From: Paucilactobacillus oligofermentans DSM 15707 = LMG 22743
GTDB taxonomy: Bacteria > Bacillota > Bacilli > Lactobacillales > Lactobacillaceae
Length of the DNA stretch: 64,000 nucleotides
Reading direction: 5' to 3'
Assembly (NCBI RefSeq): GCF_001434315.1
Contig: NZ_AZFE01000031.1
Location: forward strand, 1-64,000
Shown here one piece after another: positions 52,503-61,497 of this stretch; positions within the stretch are counted from its first letter, which is position 1; each line of letters opens with the position of its first letter. Below the pieces are notes generated by a model. That model was not told the origin of the DNA and made no database searches. It worked only from the letters and a program-made list of their open reading frames with translations. Position numbers and translations under genes: made by a program.

Positions 52503-53834
52503 TTATTCGAATTCTTTCTTCGCAGCTTGACGCTGGCGTTTTAATCGAATTCCCTTGTCTTTTTTATTCTTATTTTTCTTACGACGTTTAGCTTTTGGTA
52601 AACTCGCATGTTTTGGATCAAGCGTTTTATGCACTCGCTTCGTTACTTCACTTGTATCCTTATTTTGCGTTTCACGAACTTGCTTACTACTAGTCTCTTG
52701 GATTGTGGTTGCTTTATGCGCAACTGACTTTGGACGTTCACTAGTTAACTTACTTTTATCAAAGTAAACTGGTTCTAATTCATAATCAACTTCGGCAATT
52801 AACTTTTTAAAGTCACGTAAATCATGATCATTTCCTAAGTTAATTACTAATCCCGGTTCACCTTGTCGCCCAGTTCTACCAGCACGATGCGTATAAGTGA
52901 TTGCATTAGTTGGTAAGTCAAAATTAATAACCGTTGGCAACTTAGCAATATCTAATCCACGCGCAACTACATCCGTCGTTAGCAATAATTTTAATTGGCG
53001 ATTTCTAAACATCCGCATTGATTTTTCACGATCAGTTGAACGCTGTTGACCACCCAGTACACCTACTTGAACATGTTCATGTTTCAAACGTGAGGCGACA
53101 TAGTTCATCGTTTTTAATTGGTTAAAGAAGACTAAGGCGCGCATATCTTTAACCCGACTCAAGCGTTTTAAAATTTCAACCCGTTTTTCATTACCAACTT
53201 CTAACCCAGTATGTTTAACCACACCCTGTGTATGATCTTCATTTCGCACATCAAATTCGATAATATCACGACCAAACATCATCGTTAAATCATCTAAGAC
53301 TTTAGTTCGTGTGGCTGAAAAGAAACCAAGTTGTGAAGTCATTGGTGTTGTTCGTTCAATATCTTCAATCACTGCCAATGTTTCATCTTGCAACATATCA
53401 TCAGCTTCATCGATGATCATTGTTTCAAGTTTTCCAAGTTTTAATTTACCTTCATCAATCAAATGTAAAATTCGTCCTGGAGTTCCGACAACAATTTCTG
53501 GATGTTGCTTTAATTTATCTGTTTGGCGGGAAACATTAGCCCCACCAGTAACTGCAAGTACCTTTAAATCAAGCAATTTTGCCCAGTCCCGAATTACACT
53601 CGTGGTCTGCATCGCTAATTCTTGTGATGGTGATAACACCAACATTTGAACCCCTTGCTTCGGCATTAACTTAGGTAACACTGGCAAAGTAAACGCAATT
53701 GTTTTTCCTGATCCGGTTGGCGCAATTCCCAAAACTGATGTATCTTCGCTTAACGCACTAAAAACGGCCGTTTGAATGGCCGTTTGTTCACTAAATCCTA
53801 ATTGTTCAAAATGCTTCTGAAAAACTTCAATCAA
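52503..53834 (-). CDS. DEAD-box RNA helicase
   Basis: A 443-residue helicase: Q-motif region (FSEQTAIQTAVF), Walker A APTGSGKT (38-45), GTPGR, IDEADDML (DEAD), FFSATRTK (motif III), ARGLDIAKLPTVINFDLP and HRAGRTGRQG (motif VI). The C-terminal 60 residues are Lys/Arg-rich (KAKRRKKNKNKKDKG) and bind RNA. Such CshB/YfmL-type proteins remodel rRNA in ribosome assembly, mRNA decay or cold adaptation. TTG start at 53834 behind AGGGGGAAA. It precedes tRNA-Arg on the same strand, with the Gfo/Idh gene 11 bp upstream. Confidence 0.93.
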   Translation of the reverse strand: MIEVFQKHFEQLGFSEQTAIQTAVFSALSEDTSVLGIAPTGSGKTIAFTLPVLPKLMPKQGVQMLVLSPSQELAMQTTSVIRDWAKLLDLKVLAVTGGANVSRQTDKLKQHPEIVVGTPGRILHLIDEGKLKLGKLETMIIDEADDMLQDETLAVIEDIERTTPMTSQLGFFSATRTKVLDDLTMMFGRDIIEFDVRNEDHTQGVVKHTGLEVGNEKRVEILKRLSRVKDMRALVFFNQLKTMNYVASRLKHEHVQVGVLGGQQRSTDREKSMRMFRNRQLKLLLTTDVVARGLDIAKLPTVINFDLPTNAITYTHRAGRTGRQGEPGLVINLGNDHDLRDFKKLIAEVDYELEPVYFDKSKLTSERPKSVAHKATTIQETSSKQVRETQNKDTSEVTKRVHKTLDPKHASLPKAKRRKKNKNKKDKGIRLKRQRQAAKKEFE

Positions 53835-53845
53835 ATTGTTTCCCC

Positions 53846-54847
53846 CTACTGGTTATCAGCTGGAAATTCTATTCCAGCTGATTCACGCAATGTAAATAAA
53901 AGACCATTAACTTGCTTACTCATTAAGAACCACTTTTGATAATTCTTGATTTGAGTTTCGTTAGTTGGATCTTCTAAAATCTGTGTAAACACATCAATTT
54001 CATATTTCATTGGATTATCAGCTGCTTCAACCGCTAATGCATGTTCTACTTGTTGATCATCAAAATATGATGCTTTAGAAAAGTCTGCAATGTTGTCTAA
54101 AACAATGGTATCTTTCAAGCCATAAATTTCAGATGGCATATGTGAGTTAGTCGTTTTCCCAAAGTTTAAGGTAACTTCAAAGTCCTCATATCCCAAAATA
54201 GCAATTCCTTTTCCATCGACCCCAGTCTCAATCAAGGTTGGAAAATAAACGACACTTTCTGGCTCACCAAATAAAGCAACGGCTGCATAAACTGGGTAGA
54301 CACCTAAATCATAGAGTGCCCCACCAGCAAAATCTAAAGTAAACACGTTTGGCTTTTCACCCGCTAATACTTTGTCATAACGTGATGAATACTTCATATA
54401 AGTCAATGTGGCACCTTGAATTTTGTCCATTTCCGTCAACTTAGCTTGGACAGCTTTAAATAACGGTGTATGGACATGACGTGCGGCTTCAAGCAATCTA
54501 ACATCAGGATGAGCTTGCAATAATCCTTCGATTTGAGCAAATTCATCGACATTAGTAAATGCCGGTTTTTCAACAATCACATGTTTATCATTGCTGATTG
54601 CTTGCCGAGCATATTGATAATGCATTGAGTTTGGCGATGCAATATACACTGCATCAAAGAGCCCTTCTTCAAAAAACTGATTAATATCTGAAAATGATTC
54701 TTTAAACCCAAATTTAACTTGATACGCAGCCGCTTTTTCAGCGGTCCTAGAATAAACTGATGCTAATTCCCAACGACCATCATCTTTAATTTCATTTATA
54801 AACTGATCAGTGATCCAATTTGTCCCGATAATTCCTAATTTCAGCAT
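53846..54847 (-). CDS. Gfo/Idh/MocA family oxidoreductase
   Basis: A 333-residue NAD(P)-dependent dehydrogenase. The Rossmann start LGIIGTNWITDQFI departs from GxGxxG; EKPAFTNVDEF (the catalytic-domain Lys-Pro) and AGGALYDLGVYPVYAAVALFG (about 173-193) are family signatures. Substrate (sugar, inositol or dihydrodiol) is unknown. Together with the DEAD-box gene 11 bp downstream it may form one transcript. ATG behind AAGGAGCG. Confidence 0.92.
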   Translation of the reverse strand: MLKLGIIGTNWITDQFINEIKDDGRWELASVYSRTAEKAAAYQVKFGFKESFSDINQFFEEGLFDAVYIASPNSMHYQYARQAISNDKHVIVEKPAFTNVDEFAQIEGLLQAHPDVRLLEAARHVHTPLFKAVQAKLTEMDKIQGATLTYMKYSSRYDKVLAGEKPNVFTLDFAGGALYDLGVYPVYAAVALFGEPESVVYFPTLIETGVDGKGIAILGYEDFEVTLNFGKTTNSHMPSEIYGLKDTIVLDNIADFSKASYFDDQQVEHALAVEAADNPMKYEIDVFTQILEDPTNETQIKNYQKWFLMSKQVNGLLFTLRESAGIEFPADNQ

Positions 54848-55014
54848 AATCTCGCTCCTTATCGACTTATTATTGAATTGTTACATTAAGTTTACCAGAT
54901 TTTTGAATATTTTACATATTTGTAACCAAATTTTATTGACGATTGTTGTATACTCGACAGTATAGTACATTCGTCTTCAAATATTTACTAGAAATGGGGG
55001 GGAGGACTTTGGAA

Positions 55015-55383
55015 TTGAGAAAAAGAAGTTGGCTATTGTTTGGCACTGGATTAGTTGCTGGACTTTCGAGCTCTTTGGGGAAAGTATCGAAATCGCACAA
55101 ACAACACCAGAGTCAAACTCTTTTACCACTGCTGTATGCTGGCACTTGGCAATATAAGGATGAAAATCGCAATCGGATTCACTACGTTGAGATTTCACAA
55201 GAGCTTAAATTAACCATTGATCAACGACCAATCGAGGCACAAGTTAAATTAGTTGATTCACATAACTTAATTTTTATTGATAGCTTTGGTTATCATATTA
55301 CCTTCACTGCTAATGAATCACGTCCGGTTCAAATGATGGATGAAGCAGATGATCAAGTATACATTATTAATTCGGTTAAATAA
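55015..55383 (+). CDS. DUF4828 protein
   Basis: A protein of about 122 residues. N-terminal RKRSWLLFGTGLVAGLSSSLG is a signal or anchor helix; the remainder is a compact beta domain (GTWQYKDENRNRIHYVEIS, FIDSFGYHITFTAN) of the DUF4828 family found in lactobacilli, role unknown. No ATG fits: TTG at 55015 lies 9 nt after GGGAGG, whereas TTG at 55009 is too close. Transcribed alone and ended by a bidirectional terminator. Confidence 0.8.
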   Translation: MRKRSWLLFGTGLVAGLSSSLGKVSKSHKQHQSQTLLPLLYAGTWQYKDENRNRIHYVEISQELKLTIDQRPIEAQVKLVDSHNLIFIDSFGYHITFTANESRPVQMMDEADDQVYIINSVK

Positions 55384-55390
55384 TTACCAT

Positions 55391-55435
55391 AAATAAAGGT
55401 GGGCAAAAACATTTGTTTTTGCTCACCTTTATTTT
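55391..55435. terminator. Bidirectional terminator
   Basis: AAATAAAGGTGGGCAAAAACA pairs with TGTTTTTGCTCACCTTTATTT nearly perfectly. Confidence 0.9.
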
Positions 55436-55640
55436 AATCTTCTTGATATTCTAAAATGTCGCCTGGCTGACAATCTAGTACTCGACAAATTGATTCCAAT
55501 GTCGAAAATCGGACCGCCTTAGCTTTTCCATTCTTTAAAATGGAAACATTCGCCATCGTAATCCCTACCTGACTAGCCAGTTCTGTCACACTCATTTTTC
55601 GTTGTGCAAGGATGACATCTAGATTTACATTAATTGCCAT
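55434..55640 (-). CDS. YozG-type XRE transcriptional regulator
   Basis: A 68-residue helix-turn-helix protein (MAINVNLDVILAQRKMSVTE.., HTH with VGITMANVSILKNGKAKAV), the YozG/Cro-C1 type that pairs with DUF2975 membrane proteins. The ATG at 55640 follows GAGGTGG; a start at 55652 would overlap the partner gene and lacks a site. It is 8 bp after the DUF2975 gene, so both are one transcript; autoregulation is likely. Confidence 0.92.
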   Translation of the reverse strand: MAINVNLDVILAQRKMSVTELASQVGITMANVSILKNGKAKAVRFSTLESICRVLDCQPGDILEYQED

Positions 55641-55648
55641 TTTCCACC

Positions 55649-56104
55649 TCACACTGTAAAATCATTTTCTTGTTTTAACTCAATTGCATTTTGTAACAGA
55701 TGTTGCAGTACCGCCACAAATGTTGAAATAATAAATGGTAACATCATTACTGCTACCCCAATTAGTACCATCCCCGGTGCATCTTCTTCATTAGCTACCA
55801 CAAAAAATTGTGGTAACAAAGCAATATAGGCTATGCCAATCCCACCCGCAGCTAATTTAATATTACGAACTGCTGTTAAACATTTACCAGAAAAAGCTAG
55901 ATTACGTTCAACTAAGGATAAAATTTTAAAGGCTTCAAAAACAAGCCAATAAAATAATAATGCCGACGTATATAAAGCTCCAATAAAAAAGTAATTTTGA
56001 ATAACATGTAATGGGAATCGAGGAAACAGGTAGATATTAAATAGTAAAACAATTCCAGTTACTAATGCTAAACTAAATTTTAAAAAGAATGTTCTGATTT
56101 TCAT
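55649..56104 (-). CDS. DUF2975 membrane protein
   Basis: A 151-residue protein with four membrane helices typical of DUF2975, e.g. ALVTGIVLLFNIYLFP and GMVLIGVAVMMLPFIIS. These proteins are nearly always encoded with a YozG-like regulator and are thought to act as membrane partners or immunity-like factors, but the function is not established. ATG behind GAGGTAAA. First gene of the pair. Confidence 0.9.
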   Translation of the reverse strand: MKIRTFFLKFSLALVTGIVLLFNIYLFPRFPLHVIQNYFFIGALYTSALLFYWLVFEAFKILSLVERNLAFSGKCLTAVRNIKLAAGGIGIAYIALLPQFFVVANEEDAPGMVLIGVAVMMLPFIISTFVAVLQHLLQNAIELKQENDFTV

Positions 56105-56176
56105 ATATTTTACCTCATATTTAAAATACCAAACTTTTTATCGTTTATCAATAAATACATATCGAATAACAGCTAT

Positions 56177-56944
56177 TTATTTTGAATAACTTTTCCATTC
56201 TTTGGTGTTCCCGTTAAAAACAGCTGGTAACAAGTTGGAACTTTTCCGATTAATCCTTAATTTATCTTTACCCACATATTGAATGAATTTCACATCGCTT
56301 CGTTTAGAATGTAGCTTATCACTGGTTAACATCCGTTTACTCTTAGTTACAAATGGATCAACCATCTGTTTTTGAATCGAGGGACTGGCCCAGACAATAC
56401 AATCTTGATCGTAATGGTTAGCTAACATTTTTAACAATCTAGCTAACTTCTTTCCTTGCGTATCGGTATTTGGCGTCTTTCCTTGATAGTACGTTACATG
56501 AACGACAATTGGTAATGTCCCGCTCTCTTTTTTTATCTGACTAACAATATATTCATATTGTTCTTTTGCACTCGTTGTAAAGCTAAAATCATGGTAAATT
56601 CCTACTTGAACATCTGAGCCAGATACCCGATTATAATTATTCTCAAATTGATCATCCTTATAGGATGCACCTGAAGTTGCTTTTAAATAAACAAATTTAA
56701 TTCTGCTATCTTGAAGTTGCTGAAAATCTACATATCCATCATCTTGCGTAATCATTGCTCCTCGCACTTGATACGAAGAGATACTTGAAGACTTATGGAC
56801 ATACCAAAAATAACTACCACCACCAATTAAGATCAGACTAATAAGCAGCGTAATCAAAATATTGCGATGCCGATGACTTTTCTTTGGCTTTGACCGTTTT
56901 TGAAACGTGTCATTATAAATCGGTTTTAAATTGTCTTTTTCCAT
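56177..56944 (-). CDS. Membrane-anchored GH25 (lysozyme)-like protein lacking catalytic acids
   Basis: A 255-residue type II membrane protein: cytosolic basic stretch (KRSKPKKSHRHR), helix 28-48, external GH25-like barrel. The barrel pattern is kept (FVYLKATSGASYKDDQFENNY at about 84-104, VQVGIYHDFSFTTSAKEQ at 112-129, CIVWASPSIQ). The first catalytic Asp (normally GxDVS) is replaced in RGAMITQDDG (61-70), and the DxE pair normally in strand 4 (LPxxLDVE) reads LPIVVHVTYY (144-153). It is therefore probably not an active lysozyme. Could bind peptidoglycan or a polymer. Confidence 0.8.
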   Translation of the reverse strand: MEKDNLKPIYNDTFQKRSKPKKSHRHRNILITLLISLILIGGGSYFWYVHKSSSISSYQVRGAMITQDDGYVDFQQLQDSRIKFVYLKATSGASYKDDQFENNYNRVSGSDVQVGIYHDFSFTTSAKEQYEYIVSQIKKESGTLPIVVHVTYYQGKTPNTDTQGKKLARLLKMLANHYDQDCIVWASPSIQKQMVDPFVTKSKRMLTSDKLHSKRSDVKFIQYVGKDKLRINRKSSNLLPAVFNGNTKEWKSYSK

Positions 56945-57059
56945 TATTTTTTCCAGTCGGATTTTATCATAAATTCAAAATAACTTTATTATCGAATTAT
57001 TTTACTATTTTTTCAAAAAAACTCAATTATATTCTTAAATTTGCCTTCTTTTTAAATGG

Positions 57060-57094
57060 AATCGGTTGCTAATTGTAACCGATTTCCATATAAT
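57060..57094 (+). promoter_or_regulatory. gntK promoter with operator-like inverted repeat
   Basis: Inverted repeat AATCGGTT (57060-57067) / AACCGATT (57077-57084) overlaps the -35 box TTGCTA (57066-57071) and spacer; the -10 is a perfect TATAAT (57089-57094). A related half site (TTAGCAACGATT, about 57132-57143) lies downstream. Confidence 0.55.
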
Positions 57095-57168
57095 ACTATA
57101 TGTATATTTTACATGAAATTGTTTATTTTTATTAGCAACGATTTGATAAAGGCAAGGGAGATTTATTT

Positions 57169-58716
57169 ATGGATTACATGATTGGAATGGATTTAGGAAC
57201 AACTAGTACCAAGGCTGTGCTTTATGATATGGATTGTAATGTTCTGGGATATGCTAACAAGCTATACCCACTTTACCAAGATCAACCAGATATGGCTGAA
57301 GAAGATCCTGAAGAAATATTTGATGCAGTTGTCGATGCATTGACTGAAGTATTACGTAAAGCTGACTTAAAGAACGGTAAGTTACAAGGAGTTTCATTCT
57401 CGTCAGCTATGCATAGTTTAATCGGTCTTGATGCTGACCATAAACCAACTACCCGAGTTATTACTTGGGCTGATAATCGTGCTGAAAAATATGCCAATGA
57501 ATATAAAAAGAATGGTAAAGGGTTCGAAATTTATTCACGTACTGGTACCCCAACCCATCCAATGTCACCACTTTATAAATTAATCTGGCTTCGTAATGAA
57601 CACAAAGATGTTTTTGATAACTCAAAATACTGGGTTGGTATCAAAGAATATATTTTCTACCGTTTATTCGGTGTCTTAAAAGAAGAAATTTCAATTGCGT
57701 CAGCTACTAGTTTATTCAACATTTTTAAACTTGATTGGGATGAAGGTGCTTTAAAAGAAGCCGGAATTACTCGTGATCAATTACCAGAATTAGTTGAACC
57801 AACTGAACAAGTTACTGGGATGCATGATGAATATGCCAAAGTGATTGGTATTCCAACTGATACCCCATTCATTATGGGAGCTTCTGATGGAACTTTATCT
57901 AACTTAGGAGTTAATGCAATTGAACCTGGTGTTGTCGCCGTAACAATCGGTACCTCTGGCGCTGTTCGTACGGTTGTTGAAAAGCCAGTCATCGATCCTA
58001 AAGGCCGTGTCTTCTGTTATGCTCTAACTAAGGACAAGTGGGTCATTGGTGGACCAGTTAATAACGGTGGAATTGTCTTCCGTTGGGTACGTGACCAATT
58101 GTTTGCCCCAGAAAAGATTACTGCTTCAATGATGAACGTTGACTCTTACGATATGTTAACTCAAATCGCTGGCGAAGTTCCTGCTGGCTCAGACGGTTTA
58201 ATTTTCCATCCATATCTTGGTGGTGAACGTGCTCCTATCTGGGATGCTAATGCGCGTGGATCATTCTTTGGTTTAACTAGAAATCATACTCGTGCTCATA
58301 TGGTTCGTGCTGCGCTTGAAGGGATTGTTTACAACCTTTATAACGTGATGCTTGCCCTTGAAGAAGTCGCTGGCTCACCTAAAGAAATCATGGCTACTGG
58401 TGGATTTGCTCGCTCAGAACTATGGCGTCAAATGCTTGCTGATGTCTTCGAAAGCCCTGTTACCATTCCAACCGCTTTCGAATCAGGTGCTTTAGCTGCC
58501 GTTACCCTTGCCAAACAAAGTCTAGGATTAATTGATGATCTTTCAGTTATTAAAGATTACATCGGTGAAACCAACACTTACCAACCAAATGAAGCAAACT
58601 ATGCTGCTTACCGCGAATTAGTTCCTATCTTTATTCGTCTAAGTCGCCAATTACAAACTGAATACGCTAATATTGCTGAATTCCAACGTAAATTCAGTGC
58701 TAATTCAGTTAAATAA
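57169..58716 (+). CDS. gntK: Gluconate kinase (FGGY family)
   Basis: A 515-residue FGGY sugar kinase. Landmarks: N-terminal MIGMDLGTTSTKAVLYD (ATP phosphate 1), ITWADNRAEKYA, GASDGTLSNLGVNAIEPGVV and VTIGTSGAVR (adenosine loop), and the C-terminal ATGGFARSELWRQMLADVF. Sequence and length fit gluconokinase more than xylulokinase or glycerol kinase. It yields 6-phosphogluconate for the phosphoketolase/pentose phosphate route. No permease or GntR gene is adjacent. ATG behind AAGGGAGATT. Confidence 0.92.
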   Translation: MDYMIGMDLGTTSTKAVLYDMDCNVLGYANKLYPLYQDQPDMAEEDPEEIFDAVVDALTEVLRKADLKNGKLQGVSFSSAMHSLIGLDADHKPTTRVITWADNRAEKYANEYKKNGKGFEIYSRTGTPTHPMSPLYKLIWLRNEHKDVFDNSKYWVGIKEYIFYRLFGVLKEEISIASATSLFNIFKLDWDEGALKEAGITRDQLPELVEPTEQVTGMHDEYAKVIGIPTDTPFIMGASDGTLSNLGVNAIEPGVVAVTIGTSGAVRTVVEKPVIDPKGRVFCYALTKDKWVIGGPVNNGGIVFRWVRDQLFAPEKITASMMNVDSYDMLTQIAGEVPAGSDGLIFHPYLGGERAPIWDANARGSFFGLTRNHTRAHMVRAALEGIVYNLYNVMLALEEVAGSPKEIMATGGFARSELWRQMLADVFESPVTIPTAFESGALAAVTLAKQSLGLIDDLSVIKDYIGETNTYQPNEANYAAYRELVPIFIRLSRQLQTEYANIAEFQRKFSANSVK

Positions 58717-58733
58717 GTTAAAAATATAGTCAC

Positions 58734-58768
58734 AATAACCTGTCGAAACTCGGCAGGTTATTTTTTGT
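58734..58768 (+). terminator. Terminator of gntK
   Basis: AATAACCTG..CGA hairpin with TCG..CAGGTTATT, followed by TTTTTTG. Confidence 0.85.
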
Positions 58769-58804
58769 GAATTAAAATTACTTTTCGCCCAAATATTAAA
58801 CCGC

Positions 58805-58833
58805 TTTCACCAGGATTGCTTTGATGTTATAAT
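58805..58833 (+). promoter_or_regulatory. Promoter of the two-component operon
   Basis: -35 TTTCAC (58805-58810), 17-bp spacer, perfect -10 TATAAT (58828-58833). Confidence 0.5.
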
Positions 58834-58864
58834 TTATCTATGATTCGTATAGGAAGTGGCTTTT

Positions 58865-59920
58865 TTGAATAAATTTGATTGGATTAACTCTTATTTTAAT
58901 AATGCACCGGTTGCCATTATAATATTTCAAAATGGTTCTCTTTTAGTTTCCAATAATTTAGCCACTAAAGTTCAACAAGAACTTAATCTGGATCCAAGTT
59001 ACTTATTAGATATGGCAAAATCTGTCATCGACAATCATAATTCTAAAATAATGGGCTGCTCTGATTGTAGTGCCTGCCAACAACAAAGTGAGCTCGCAAT
59101 TCCGATTATTACCGATACAAATAATCCTAATAGAACTGAATATTACATGCTTTATAAAGTAATTAACAAGGACCATGGTATTGTTTCACTAACGATTAAA
59201 AATCAAAATTCAATTAATAAAGTTACCCGTCAAGCAACTCGTGAACGAAATAATCAAATTACCATAGATGCAGCACAAAAAGAGCGACAACAAATTTCTG
59301 CTAATTTACATGATTCTATTTCACAAAATATTTATTCGTCAATCATGGGGGTAAAACGTTTAACTAACTCATGTCTTACTCAATCAGAAACTGATGAACT
59401 TTCAAAATCAATTATTGATCAACTGAATAATACCCTTCTCGAAATCAAAGATATGGCGCTCGCAATTCGGCCGGCAGTTTTAGACAACTTTGGTCTCTTT
59501 TCAGCATTAAGAACCTTAGCAAAACGAATTGAGACTAACTCAGGGATCAATGTTATTGTTGCCGGTAATGCCAATCCTGAAAAATTAACTGATATTGTTC
59601 AAAACACCTTGTATACCATTGCTCAAGAATCAATTAATAACGTTTTAAAACATGCCAAAGCTTCTGAAATCATTATTTTATTAGTTGAACATACTAATTT
59701 TATTACTCTTGAAATTATTGATGACGGAATTGGATTCAATCTTTCTGAACATTCACAATTTAATGGTAATTCCTTAGGTTTATATACTATGAAAGACCGG
59801 ATTAAATCACTAAATGGTATTTTTAACATTCATTCTGAACTATCCGTTGGAACAACTATTACCGTTAAATTTCCTGTTACTATTGACGTTAAGGAGGTGC
59901 CATCATGTATAACATCTTAG
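58865..59920 (+). CDS. Sensor histidine kinase with Cys motif (NreB/DesK class)
   Basis: A protein of about 351 residues with no membrane helix, so a cytosolic sensor. The N-terminal 110 residues look PAS-like (NAPVAIIIFQNGSLLVSNN) and hold a C-x2-C-x2-C motif (Cys65, Cys68, Cys71 in GCSDCSACQQQ). HisKA_3 follows with ERQQISANLHDSISQNIYSS (His149), then HATPase_c (QESINNVLKHAKASEII, IDDGIGFNL). The Cys cluster suggests metal, Fe-S or redox sensing as in NreB, though NreB has four Cys in a different spacing. TTG at 58865 is 8 nt after AGGAAG. Overlaps the regulator gene by 16 nt. Confidence 0.88.
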   Translation: MNKFDWINSYFNNAPVAIIIFQNGSLLVSNNLATKVQQELNLDPSYLLDMAKSVIDNHNSKIMGCSDCSACQQQSELAIPIITDTNNPNRTEYYMLYKVINKDHGIVSLTIKNQNSINKVTRQATRERNNQITIDAAQKERQQISANLHDSISQNIYSSIMGVKRLTNSCLTQSETDELSKSIIDQLNNTLLEIKDMALAIRPAVLDNFGLFSALRTLAKRIETNSGINVIVAGNANPEKLTDIVQNTLYTIAQESINNVLKHAKASEIIILLVEHTNFITLEIIDDGIGFNLSEHSQFNGNSLGLYTMKDRIKSLNGIFNIHSELSVGTTITVKFPVTIDVKEVPSCITS

Positions 59921-60558
59921 TCGCTGATGATCATGCGGTCGTACGCTCAGGATTAACTTATTTGATTAACCAACTACCAGGCTTTACAGTCGTTGATGAA
60001 GCAGATAATGGAAATAATACTTTTTCGCGAGTTTCACAAGGTGATATCAATATTGTTGTCATGGATCTTAGTATGCCTCCTGGAGAAAATGGTTTAGAAA
60101 CAACTAAACGTATTCACCTTGAATTTCCAAGGGTATTAATTTTAATTTTATCAATGCATGGTGAAGAAGAATATGTCGATCGAGCCATCAATAACGGTGC
60201 GGTTGGTTATGTTCTTAAAAGTTCTCCTGATACCGAAATAATTAATGCAATCACCACAATTACTACTGGTAAACAGTATGTTGACGAAAATGTTATTCTC
60301 TTAAAATCCGATATTAAGGAAATTACTGCCGATGGTTCTAGTACGAACTTATGGGGCCACAATCACCTCACCAAACGTGAACGTGAAGTTATGCCGTTAA
60401 TCGCACTCGGCTACTCAAACAAGGAAATTGCAACAAATCTCCATATTTCAACCAAAACGGTTGAGGCTCATAAAGCTAGTATTATGCGAAAGTTAGCTTT
60501 AAAATCACATGTCGATTTAGTCCGGTATGCGATTCATCATAAATTAATTGAATTTTAA
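59905..60558 (+). CDS. NarL/LuxR-family response regulator
   Basis: A 217-residue regulator: receiver domain with ADDH at residues 7-10 and phospho-acceptor Asp54 (VVMDLSMPPG), plus a LuxR-type HTH (LTKREREVMPLIALGYSNKEIATNLHISTKTVEAH). Partner of the sensor kinase just upstream, with overlapping genes. ATG behind AAGGAGGTG. The closest operon to it is gntK upstream, but separate promoters exist, so its targets are unknown. Confidence 0.95.
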   Translation: MYNILVADDHAVVRSGLTYLINQLPGFTVVDEADNGNNTFSRVSQGDINIVVMDLSMPPGENGLETTKRIHLEFPRVLILILSMHGEEEYVDRAINNGAVGYVLKSSPDTEIINAITTITTGKQYVDENVILLKSDIKEITADGSSTNLWGHNHLTKREREVMPLIALGYSNKEIATNLHISTKTVEAHKASIMRKLALKSHVDLVRYAIHHKLIEF

Positions 60559-60561
60559 AAT

Positions 60562-60611
60562 AACAAAGGAGTTATGAGAAAAATCTTTCTCATAGCTCCT
60601 TTGTTTTTAGT
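60562..60611. terminator. Bidirectional terminator between the response regulator and Rgg-like genes
   Basis: AACAAAGGAGTTATGAGAAA / TTTCTCATAGCTCCTTTGTT hairpin with T-run; it runs into the end of the Rgg-like coding sequence. Confidence 0.9.
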
Positions 60612-61483
60612 GATCGTTGAAATCTAATTTTCAATGCCGCTAATTTCACAACTACAACATCATTTTGATTAATTCGTGCAAATACCTGAGTTTCTTCAAT
60701 TAATTGCTGAATTAATTCAGGATGTTTATGCTGTTTCAAAGCATTTTGCGTAGATAGAAATTTAAGTCTTGGTAAATAATAAGTCACCCGATTGTCTGAA
60801 CAAATCTTGACTCCCAGTTTAATTAATTGATTACTAATTTTAAAATTTTCCATCTCCGAAAAAAATTCTGCCGTATAAAAAATCAAAGTTAAAATTCTTA
60901 AAAAGTAATTATCTTCTTGTACCTGATTGTCAGTTTGATTACTACGAATATATTCTGCTACCTTATCAAAGTAAAAAGCTGCTTGCTTTAACTCACGGTG
61001 TCTTGCATACATAATTCCTGATCCAAGAAAAGCAAGCTGAGTATAGATAGTTTGATGATGCTCATCTAGATCATTTAAGATTCGTGAAAAATCAAATAAT
61101 ATTTCATCCGTTTGTTTATTAATCAAAGCATTCACGCATCCATGTAAATAACAAAATTGCATTTTAGCAGGCAATGAATTAATTTGACTTTGATCAATTA
61201 ATTCAAGCTTCCTCAAAACTTCTTGATAATTTTCTACCATTAATTCTTTTTCAGTTTCATTCAGCTTTTCTGCTATTTTTGCATCAGAACAACTATCTTC
61301 CTGATACATATCATCAACCGTCATCCCCATCCGAACACAAAGTTTACTGAGAATAGATAGTGAAGGAACACGACTATTATTTTCAAATTTGCTCAAAGTA
61401 GCTTGTGTACAAATTCCATCACACAATTTAACCTGTGAAATTTTTAATTCTTTTCTACGATTAACAAAAATACTAATATCCAT
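60590..61483 (-). CDS. Rgg/MutR-like XRE regulator with helical repeats
   Basis: A 297-residue regulator: N-terminal HTH (RKELKISQVKLCDGICTQATLSKFENNSRVPSL, residues 9-41) and a C-terminal all-helical, TPR-like domain, the layout of Rgg/GadR/MutR proteins that often bind short peptide pheromones. The ATG at 61483 is 14 bp after the sufT stop, in the same direction, so it may be co-transcribed with suf. No adjacent short pheromone gene was seen. Ribosome binding site AGGGAG. Confidence 0.85.
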   Translation of the reverse strand: MDISIFVNRRKELKISQVKLCDGICTQATLSKFENNSRVPSLSILSKLCVRMGMTVDDMYQEDSCSDAKIAEKLNETEKELMVENYQEVLRKLELIDQSQINSLPAKMQFCYLHGCVNALINKQTDEILFDFSRILNDLDEHHQTIYTQLAFLGSGIMYARHRELKQAAFYFDKVAEYIRSNQTDNQVQEDNYFLRILTLIFYTAEFFSEMENFKISNQLIKLGVKICSDNRVTYYLPRLKFLSTQNALKQHKHPELIQQLIEETQVFARINQNDVVVVKLAALKIRFQRSLKTKEL

Positions 61484-61497
61484 AGCACTGATACTCC

